Shown piece by piece: positions 1 to 5,023 of a stretch of DNA of 6,023 nucleotides; position 1 is the stretch's first letter, and the number at the start of each line of letters is the position of its first letter. The DNA lies in contig JAVVHH010000191.1 of NCBI GenBank assembly GCA_032249615.1, positions 1 through 6,023 of the forward strand, read 5' to 3'. Source of the stretch: JAVVHH01 sp032249615 (GTDB lineage: Bacteria; Pseudomonadota; Alphaproteobacteria; Acetobacterales; Acetobacteraceae). Under the pieces are notes generated by a model that had not been told where the DNA came from, searched no databases, and saw nothing but the letters and a program-made list of their open reading frames with translations. The translations under genes and the position numbers were made by a program.

Positions 1-670
1 CGCCGATGCCATAGGTGCAGCTGCGGCGGAAGTTGATGCTCGAGGCCTCAGCGAAGTAGCGGGTGGGGCACGAGATCTCACCGATGCGGTAATTGCGCCT
101 GATTGCTTGAGCGAGCATCTCGTTGTCGAAGACGAAATCGTCAGAGCAGCGGAGCAGCGGCAGCCGCTCCAGGACCTCCCGATTCCACGCGCGATAGCCG
201 GTGTGGTACTCGGACAGCTTCTGCCCGACCAGCAGGTTCTCGACGAACGTCAACCCGCGGTTGGCGACGTATTTGTAGAGCGGCATCCCGCCGGCCAGCG
301 CACCGTTGCCAAGGATGCGCGAGCCCAGCACGATGTCGTAGTGGTCGCTCGCGATCATCGACGCCATGGCGGTCACCAGTTTCGGCGAATACTGGTAGTC
401 CGGATGGAGCATCACGACGATGTCGGCCTGGCGCGCCAAAGCGGCGGCGTAGCAGGTCTTCTGGTTGCCCCCATAGCCCCGGTTGCGGTCGTGACGGATC
501 GTGTGCAGGCCGAGGCGGCGCGAGAGTTCGGAGGTCGTGTCGCTGCTGTGGTCGTCAGTGAGGATAATGTCGTCGACGACGTCGCGCGGTATCTCCGCCA
601 CGGTCCGCTCGAGCGTGGCCGTCGCGTTGTACGCCGGCAGTACGACCGTAATCTTTCGACCAAGCAGCAC
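1..670 (-). CDS. Glycosyltransferase family 2, dolichyl-phosphate-mannose-synthase-like (3' end outside window)
   Basis: This is a GT-A fold transferase that probably moves a sugar from a nucleotide donor to a lipid or glycan acceptor at the cytoplasmic face. The first 223 codons are in the window; the frame runs off the left edge. Motifs in order: ITVVLPAYNA (7-16), the nucleotide-binding acidic cluster TDDHSSD (38-44), a GYGGNQKT loop (65-72), the metal-site equivalent HPDYQY (89-94, D91), GSRILG (116-121), HTGYRAW (156-162), DDFVFDNEML (177-186), and near the edge RYFAEASSINFRRS (204-217). The last two blocks are characteristic of the bacterial DPM/DPG-synthase-like group of about 230-260 residues (sometimes longer, with C-terminal helices), so only the tail should be missing. 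No membrane segment is seen in the visible part. It starts at GTG behind a good AAGGA and probably has its own promoter. Donor and acceptor cannot be read from sequence. Confidence 0.92.
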   Translation of the reverse strand, partial: MLLGRKITVVLPAYNATATLERTVAEIPRDVVDDIILTDDHSSDTTSELSRRLGLHTIRHDRNRGYGGNQKTCYAAALARQADIVVMLHPDYQYSPKLVTAMASMIASDHYDIVLGSRILGNGALAGGMPLYKYVANRGLTFVENLLVGQKLSEYHTGYRAWNREVLERLPLLRCSDDFVFDNEMLAQAIRRNYRIGEISCPTRYFAEASSINFRRSCTYGIG

Positions 671-675
671 GGAGC

Positions 676-683
676 TTTTCCTT
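676..683 (-). promoter_or_regulatory. Ribosome binding site AAGGAAAA before a GTG start
   Basis: AAGGA (683-679) ends 8 bases before the GTG at 670, a normal spacing. It supports GTG as the true start: an in-frame TGA lies at 691-689, no other start codon lies between, and the next in-frame ATG is codon 87, well past the first catalytic motif. Confidence 0.75.
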
Positions 684-700
684 AAGCGTCATCTCTCTCT

Positions 701-729
701 AAAATACGCACTCGGCGAAATTATCGCAA
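701..729 (-). promoter_or_regulatory. Candidate sigma70-type promoter for the glycosyltransferase gene
   Basis: On the minus strand TTGCGA (729-724, 4 of 6 matches to TTGACA) is followed, after exactly 17 bases, by TATTTT (706-701, 4 of 6 matches to TATAAT). It lies in the only AT-richer gap of the window (671-762). Transcription would begin near 694, giving a leader of about 25 bases before the GTG at 670. A 13-base imperfect palindrome (715-727, GCGA arms around a 5-base centre) overlaps the spacer and -35 and could be an operator, although it is short enough to be chance. No transcription data are available here, so this is a consensus match only. Confidence 0.5.
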
Positions 730-762
730 CATCGCATCTAGCGGTTGTGGAGTGACCGTCGA

Positions 763-1218
763 CTAGTGGGCGATGCGGCGCCGCTTGCAGATGGCGGCGT
801 CCAACAAGTGAGACGATGCCGGATCGCGCCAGAGGAGCACGGCCGCCACCGCGGCCCCGCCGTGCAGCAGAACCGAGGCCGGGCCGATATAGGCCAGATA
901 CCAGATCAGGCCCGGCCCCATCGCCATCGCCAGACAAGAACCCGCGTAGGCTGACAGGCGATACGGCGTGATCGGGGCCTGCAGCCGCCACCAGATCGCG
1001 CTCGCTGCCGCAGCGACGAACAGCAGCTTCAACATCGCCATGGCGCGCAGCAGGTGGGTCAGTTCGAGGTCGCCGGCGCCGGTTCGCGCGTGGGCCCCGA
1101 TCAGCAACCCGGCGCCGGCTCCCGCCACGAGTGCCACGACGAGCATCGCGCGGGCGCCGCGCGTGCGCAGCGTGGTCGATAGGCGGGCGCCCTGCGGGCG
1201 TGCAACGCTGGCCGACAT
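763..1218 (-). CDS. Small four-helix inner-membrane protein, function unknown
   Basis: I do not recognise this 151-residue protein. It has an Arg-rich, presumably cytoplasmic N-terminus (1-23) and four hydrophobic segments, about 24-42, 56-77, 88-111 and 113-130. The last two are joined only by a tight YIGPAS turn. A basic tail (CKRRRIAH, 144-151) closes it. With an even helix count both ends would be cytoplasmic, in line with the positive-inside rule. The second helix carries a WWR end and the third a GPGLIWYLAY stretch. Start choice is firm: a consensus AGGAGG sits 8 bases upstream, and the ATG is only 3 bases after the rmuC stop, so it belongs to the same transcript. It is the last gene of the run, and no terminator is evident after it. 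A role in the envelope is only a guess from its neighbours. Codon pattern and G+C look like those of the surrounding genes. Confidence 0.8.
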   Translation of the reverse strand: MSASVARPQGARLSTTLRTRGARAMLVVALVAGAGAGLLIGAHARTGAGDLELTHLLRAMAMLKLLFVAAAASAIWWRLQAPITPYRLSAYAGSCLAMAMGPGLIWYLAYIGPASVLLHGGAAVAAVLLWRDPASSHLLDAAICKRRRIAH

Positions 1219-1221
1219 CGA

Positions 1222-2418
1222 TCAGTCCTCCTCCAGTGGCGCTTCCAATTCCAGCAGCAGGTCGGCTTCCTCCGCCTCCATGGCCGTGACCGACCGGAGC
1301 TTGCGGTCCAGCACCCGCGTCCGCTGCCGCACCGCCTCGACCGAGCGCGACATCTTGTCGGCGTTGCTGGCGAGCTTGCCCAGCGCTCCGTCCATCTTCA
1401 GCATCTCGGCCCGCACCGCTCCCAGCAGATTCTGGATGTCGTGTGCCCGCTGCTCGATGGAAAGGGTCAGCGTGCCCAGCAGGATGGTCCGCAGCAGGGC
1501 CGGCGCGAGGCTCGGGCCCATGACGAGCACGCGGTGCTCGCGGTTGAGGCTCTCGATCAGGCCGGGGATACGCGCGGCCTCGACGTAGAGCCCGTCGGTC
1601 GGCAGGTACATGACGGCGAAGTCGACGGTCACGGGCGGAACCACGTATTTCTCGCCGATCTTGCGGGCCTCGAGCCGGAGCCGGGTCTCAAGCCCGCGCC
1701 GGGCCGTGCGCTCGCCCTCCGCGTCGCCCGCTTCGGCCGAGAGCAGCAAGCGGTCGTAATCTTCGACGGGGAACTTCGCGTCGAGCGCGAGCAGGGGCCG
1801 TTGGCTGCCGCGGACCGGCATGATGACGGCGAACTCCACCACCTCGTCGCTGCCCTCCCGCAGCTTGCGGTTCGCCTCCCAGCCGCCCTGGGGAAACATA
1901 TCCTCCAGCAGGGCGCGGAGATGCGTCTCGCCCCAGGTGCCGCGCTGTTTCACGTTGGAGAAGATCCGCTTCAGGTCGCCGATCTGCGCGGTCACGGCCT
2001 GCACGTCGGTCATCGCCTTCTGCACCTGGCCGAACTGGTCGATCACACGCTGGAAGCTGCTGGTCATCTGCTTCTCGACCGTCGTCGCCAGGGTCTCGTT
2101 GACCGCGTGCTGGATGGCGCCGAGGCGGAGCGCGGCTTGCTCGCTCATCTCCCGCAGCTTGGTCTCGAGCAGCAGCCGGGCGTCGCCCTGGTCGCGCACC
2201 ATGGTCGTGGACAGCGTGGCCAGCGATCCGGCCAGCGCCCGCTCGCTCGAGGCCAGCAGCCCCCGCGTGGTCTCGGCGTCGGCCCGGGCTTGCCCGATCG
2301 ATTGTTCGAGCATGTGGACCAGCCGCTGCTGGGCCACGGGGCGGCGCAACAGCAGCACCACGTTCACCGCCGCGAGAACCACCACCAGCAGCAGCGCGGC
2401 CAAAACCGGGTCGATCAT
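1222..2418 (-). CDS. rmuC: DNA recombination protein RmuC family
   Basis: RmuC-family proteins limit rearrangement at inverted repeats in E. coli and are predicted nuclease-like proteins; the exact biochemistry is not settled. The 398 residues comprise an N-terminal membrane anchor (about 5-24, followed by RR), a long helical, probably coiled-coil region (about 28-150) and the RmuC domain. That domain shows RGTWGETHLRALLEDMFP (159-176), a possible catalytic-fold motif E195 ... LALDAKFPVEDYD (210-222, D213 and K215), KYVVPPVTVDFAVMYLPTDG (257-276) and VLVMGPSLAPALLRT. The acidic C-terminus ends LEAPLEED. The ATG at 2418 is chosen because it lies 4 bases after the lptF stop and begins directly before the anchor. 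An in-frame start at 2514 exists, but it would add 32 Cys/Pro/Arg-rich residues read from inside lptF, with no resemblance to the family. The Shine-Dalgarno is weak, suggesting coupling to lptF. Confidence 0.94.
   Translation of the reverse strand: MIDPVLAALLLVVVLAAVNVVLLLRRPVAQQRLVHMLEQSIGQARADAETTRGLLASSERALAGSLATLSTTMVRDQGDARLLLETKLREMSEQAALRLGAIQHAVNETLATTVEKQMTSSFQRVIDQFGQVQKAMTDVQAVTAQIGDLKRIFSNVKQRGTWGETHLRALLEDMFPQGGWEANRKLREGSDEVVEFAVIMPVRGSQRPLLALDAKFPVEDYDRLLLSAEAGDAEGERTARRGLETRLRLEARKIGEKYVVPPVTVDFAVMYLPTDGLYVEAARIPGLIESLNREHRVLVMGPSLAPALLRTILLGTLTLSIEQRAHDIQNLLGAVRAEMLKMDGALGKLASNADKMSRSVEAVRQRTRVLDRKLRSVTAMEAEEADLLLELEAPLEED
1227..1232 (-). promoter_or_regulatory. Consensus ribosome binding site AGGAGG for the small membrane protein
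   Basis: AGGAGG lies inside the last codons of rmuC (encoding its Glu-rich tail), 8 bases before the ATG at 1218. It is one of the two clear Shine-Dalgarno sequences in the window and fixes the start of the downstream gene. Confidence 0.8.
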
Positions 2419-2422
2419 GCGA

Positions 2423-3553
2423 TCAGGCCGTCTGCAATTTGGGCCGCAGGCGGCGGGTGAACATTTCCGGGCCGAACAGCCGCCACGCGCAGTACAACCC
2501 GGGCAGGGTCGCATGCAGGTAGATCAGCGGCACCAGGTCGAGCTGGCGCGCGGCGAGGTTGCCGATCGCCAAACCGAGCGCCAACAGGCCGACGACGCTG
2601 AACACGGCCGCGGCGGGGCGCAGCAGGTTGCCATGGCGCTGGAAGGCGCCGGACAGCACGGACAGCAGGGCCACCATGGCAAAGCTCGCCGCCGTCAGCG
2701 GCGTGGTCAGCCGCCGGTGCGCCTCCACCTTCAGCTTGCCGACGTCGCGCGCGAACACGCTGGGCGGCGGGTGAAGCAGCTCGCTCGTCGACATCTCGGC
2801 GGCATCGCGATAGCGCTGCTCGTTGGCTTTGTTGGTGGTTGCGAGGTCGATCGTGTTCTCGGCAAAGGTGAGCACGTTCAACCGCCCGGTCGCCCGGTCG
2901 ATCTGCTGGCGGCTGCCGTTGTGCAGCACGACCCGCGGGCCGTCCTTGCCTTCGACGAGTTGCCCCGTCTCGGCCAGGATGGTCGCGCGGCTGTTCTTCT
3001 GCCGCGCGTCTTCGACCAGGATGCCGCGGAGCGTGCCGTCCTGGTCGCGGCTGCGGACATACACGGTGAGGTCGTCCGAGATCGGCGTGAACACGCCCTC
3101 TTGCAGCAGGAGGGCCGCCATGCGGTTGCGAATCTCGAACTGGTACTCGCGGAAGGCCGTGTAGCTGACCGGCACCAGCCACAGGTTGAGCGCGTAGCAG
3201 CTGCCGACGACCCCGAGCGTGAGCACGAGGGCGGGGCGGGAGAGCCGCCACGACGACAGCCCGGCGGCGCGCATTACCGTCAGCTCGCGATCGCCGGCCA
3301 ACCGCTGATAGACGAACTGGACGACCACGAAGGTGGTGATCGGCAGGATGACCGCGACAAAATTGGGCACGAGCAGACCCGTCAGCTCGAGGAACACCCG
3401 CAGCGAGAGGCCGTGGTTCAGCACGAGCTCGATCAGCCGAAGCGATTGCGTCAGCCAGATCAGCGCGACCAAGCCGACCGTGACCGCGACGAGCGCCACG
3501 AGAAGCTGCCGGAACATGTAGCGGTCGAGCCTGGAGACGAGAGGGCGAGCCAT
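2423..3553 (-). CDS. lptF: LPS export ABC transporter permease LptF
   Basis: This inner-membrane permease belongs to the LptB2FG complex, which extracts LPS from the inner membrane and feeds it to LptC/LptA. It has 376 residues, normal for the YjgP/YjgQ family. The sequence shows the RLDRYMFRQ start (8-16), TM1 about 17-35, TM2 about 53-82, the cytosolic coupling region DRELTVMRAAG (88-98), TM3 about 105-127, a periplasmic beta-jellyroll-type domain about 128-280, then TM4-6 about 285-302, 313-333 and 339-360. The N-terminal RYxFRQ and WLTQSLR motifs favour LptF over LptG. The ATG at 3553 is the first possible start after an in-frame TAA at 3565-3563. No clear ribosome binding site is visible. 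In many proteobacteria lptG follows immediately; here the next gene is rmuC, 4 bases on, so the LptG partner must be encoded elsewhere. The gene looks intact, with no frameshift. Confidence 0.94.
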   Translation of the reverse strand: MARPLVSRLDRYMFRQLLVALVAVTVGLVALIWLTQSLRLIELVLNHGLSLRVFLELTGLLVPNFVAVILPITTFVVVQFVYQRLAGDRELTVMRAAGLSSWRLSRPALVLTLGVVGSCYALNLWLVPVSYTAFREYQFEIRNRMAALLLQEGVFTPISDDLTVYVRSRDQDGTLRGILVEDARQKNSRATILAETGQLVEGKDGPRVVLHNGSRQQIDRATGRLNVLTFAENTIDLATTNKANEQRYRDAAEMSTSELLHPPPSVFARDVGKLKVEAHRRLTTPLTAASFAMVALLSVLSGAFQRHGNLLRPAAAVFSVVGLLALGLAIGNLAARQLDLVPLIYLHATLPGLYCAWRLFGPEMFTRRLRPKLQTA

Positions 3554-3593
3554 GGCGGGAGTTTACGAAAGCGCGCGCCGGGGCGCCATCGCT
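3554..3593 (-). other. 40-base gap between oxidoreductase and lptF, holding an 8-codon mini-ORF
   Basis: The gap is GC-rich in its first half. Four bases after the oxidoreductase TAG an ATG (3589-3587) opens an 8-codon frame (MAPRRALS) that ends at TAA (3565-3563), nine bases before the lptF ATG. It is in frame with lptF, so the TAA stops lptF from starting any earlier. I see no Shine-Dalgarno for either start, no promoter and no convincing terminator; a GCGC/GCGC hairpin is possible but short and lacks a T-run. The mini-ORF may be chance or a small re-initiation leader. Confidence 0.35.
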
Positions 3594-5021
3594 CTAGGCG
3601 GGGAACAGCTTGCCGGGGTTCATCAGGCCCATCGGGTCTAGCGCGGCCTTGATCCGCCGCATCGTCTCGAGCTCGGCCCCGCCGCGCCATTCCGGCATCA
3701 TGGACGTTTTCAGGCGGCCCACCCCGTGCTCGGCACTGAAGCTGCCACCGAGGTCGCGGACGATGTCGTTGACGGCATGCATGATGTCGTCGCTGCGGGC
3801 GAGGAAATCGGCCGCCGCCATGTCGACCGGCTGCTCGAGGTTAAAGTGGATGTTGCCATCCCCGAGATGGCCGAACGGCACCGGGCGCACCCCGGGGATC
3901 ATGGCCCGGCACGCCGCCGACGCGCGGGCGATCATCTCGGCGACGCGGGCGATCGGCACGGAGACGTCGTTCTTGACGCTGGCGCCCTCGCGCTTCTGCG
4001 CTTCGGCATGCTCCTCACGCAGCTTCCAGATCGCGTCGCGTTGGGCGCCGCTCTCGGCGATCGCCGCATCTTCCACCAGCCCGGTTTCCAGCGCCGTCTC
4101 GAGCACGCTTTCCAGCGATTGCCGCAGGCCGGCATCCGGGCGGGTGGTCGCCAGTTCGACGAGGACGTAGTGCGGCGCCGGGCTGGCGAGCGGGAGGGTG
4201 GCGCCGGGGATGTGCTCGATCACGAAGCTCATCCCCATGCCGGACATGAACTCGAACGCCTGGATGGCCGCCGCGTCGTGCCGCTGGAAGTGCCGGAACA
4301 GCTCGGTCGCGGCCTCGGGGGAGGGGACGCCGCACAGCGCGACGGCGGTCTCGGTCGGGCGCGGCACGAGTTTCAGGACGGCGGCGGTGATGAAGCCGAG
4401 CGTCCCCTCGGCGCCGACCAGGAGATGGCGGAGCGCGTAGCCGGTGTTGTCCTTGCGCAAGCGGCGCAGCGCGTGGAGCGTGGAGCCGTCCGGCAAGACC
4501 GCTTCGATCCCGAGCACGAGGTCGCGCGCGTTGCCGTAGCGCAGCGTGTTGTTGCCGCCGGCATTGGTCGACAGGATGCCGCCGACCTGGGCAGTCCCTT
4601 CGCTGCTGATGGACAGTGGCAGCATCAGCCCGGCCGAGGCGGCATGGGCCTGCGCCGCCTGCCAGGGCACGCCGGCCTCGACCACCATGGTCATGTCGAC
4701 CGGGTCGAGGTCACGCAAGCGGTTGAGCCGGGCCAGGCTGACGACGACCTGCGCGCCGGCCTCGTCCGGCACTGCGCCGCCCACCATACTGGTGTTGCCC
4801 CCCTGCGGCACCATCGCGACCCCGCGCGACGCGCACAACCCGACGACGGCCGCAAGCTCCGCCGTGTCGGCCGGGCGCAGGACCGCGATCGTCGCGCCAC
4901 GGTAGAGGTCGCGCCAATCGCGGCAGTAAGGCTCGGTGTCGCGGCCCTGCAGAATGCCCCGGTCACCCAGGATCGCTTCGAAGGCCGACAGCAATTCGCC
5001 GGTTTGGGTGTGGTCGAGCAT
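3594..5021 (-). CDS. FAD-binding oxidoreductase, GlcD / D-2-hydroxyglutarate dehydrogenase-like
   Basis: This cytoplasmic flavoenzyme probably oxidises a D-2-hydroxyacid to the 2-oxoacid. It has 475 residues, normal for the family. The N-terminal PCMH-type FAD domain shows PQGGNTSMVGGAVP (72-85), GGILSTNAGGNNTLRYGNARD (147-167, with one residue either side variable) and TGYALRHLLVGAEGTLGFIT (193-212). The C-terminal FAD-oxidase domain shows PFGHLGDGNIHFN (382-394), giving the H385/H392 metal-site pair and N394, then SAEHGVGRLK (429-438) and the ending DPMGLMNPGKLFP. R335 and K350 align by spacing with substrate-carboxylate residues I recall for human D2HGDH (R386, K401), while the intervening Thr is Ala339 here. 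The ATG at 5021 is chosen because it overlaps the upstream stop as TGATG and fits the family N-terminus; the frame is open further upstream, but only as a shadow of the ligase gene. No Shine-Dalgarno is seen, so translation probably depends on coupling. D-lactate or glycolate dehydrogenase are alternatives; the substrate cannot be fixed from sequence. Confidence 0.93.
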   Translation of the reverse strand: MLDHTQTGELLSAFEAILGDRGILQGRDTEPYCRDWRDLYRGATIAVLRPADTAELAAVVGLCASRGVAMVPQGGNTSMVGGAVPDEAGAQVVVSLARLNRLRDLDPVDMTMVVEAGVPWQAAQAHAASAGLMLPLSISSEGTAQVGGILSTNAGGNNTLRYGNARDLVLGIEAVLPDGSTLHALRRLRKDNTGYALRHLLVGAEGTLGFITAAVLKLVPRPTETAVALCGVPSPEAATELFRHFQRHDAAAIQAFEFMSGMGMSFVIEHIPGATLPLASPAPHYVLVELATTRPDAGLRQSLESVLETALETGLVEDAAIAESGAQRDAIWKLREEHAEAQKREGASVKNDVSVPIARVAEMIARASAACRAMIPGVRPVPFGHLGDGNIHFNLEQPVDMAAADFLARSDDIMHAVNDIVRDLGGSFSAEHGVGRLKTSMMPEWRGGAELETMRRIKAALDPMGLMNPGKLFPA

Positions 5022-5023
5022 CA
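5019..5023 (-). promoter_or_regulatory. TGATG stop/start overlap coupling the ligase and oxidoreductase genes
   Basis: The ligase stop TGA (5023-5021) and the oxidoreductase ATG (5021-5019) share one A. The bases just upstream contain no AGGAG-like sequence, so re-initiation by ribosomes finishing the ligase gene is the likely way the second gene is translated. The overlap is seen directly; the coupling is inferred. Confidence 0.7.

Noticed and set aside
107..685. A 192-codon plus-strand open frame across the glycosyltransferase and its promoter gap
   Set aside because: The minus strand encodes an unambiguous GT2 protein with ordered motifs across the same bases. The plus-strand translation has no recognisable domain and is a shadow.
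2419..2514. An upstream in-frame start that would lengthen RmuC by 32 residues
   Set aside because: The extra residues are Cys/Pro/Arg-rich, come from inside the 3' end of lptF, and would precede the membrane anchor that normally begins the protein. The ATG at 2418 fits spacing and family better.
3566..3587. A possible terminator hairpin between the oxidoreductase and lptF
   Set aside because: The GCGC/GCGC stem is only about 4-5 base pairs with a tiny loop and is followed by CTTTCG, not a T-run. Such pairs are common in GC-rich sequence.
1820..3652. A 610-codon plus-strand open frame, antisense to rmuC and lptF
   Set aside because: It crosses two clearly recognised minus-strand genes and their junction. 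Its translation shifts from Ser/Arg/Cys-rich to Gln/Arg/Asp/Gly-rich sequence with no domain. Long stop-free antisense frames are expected in GC-rich genes with strong third-position bias.
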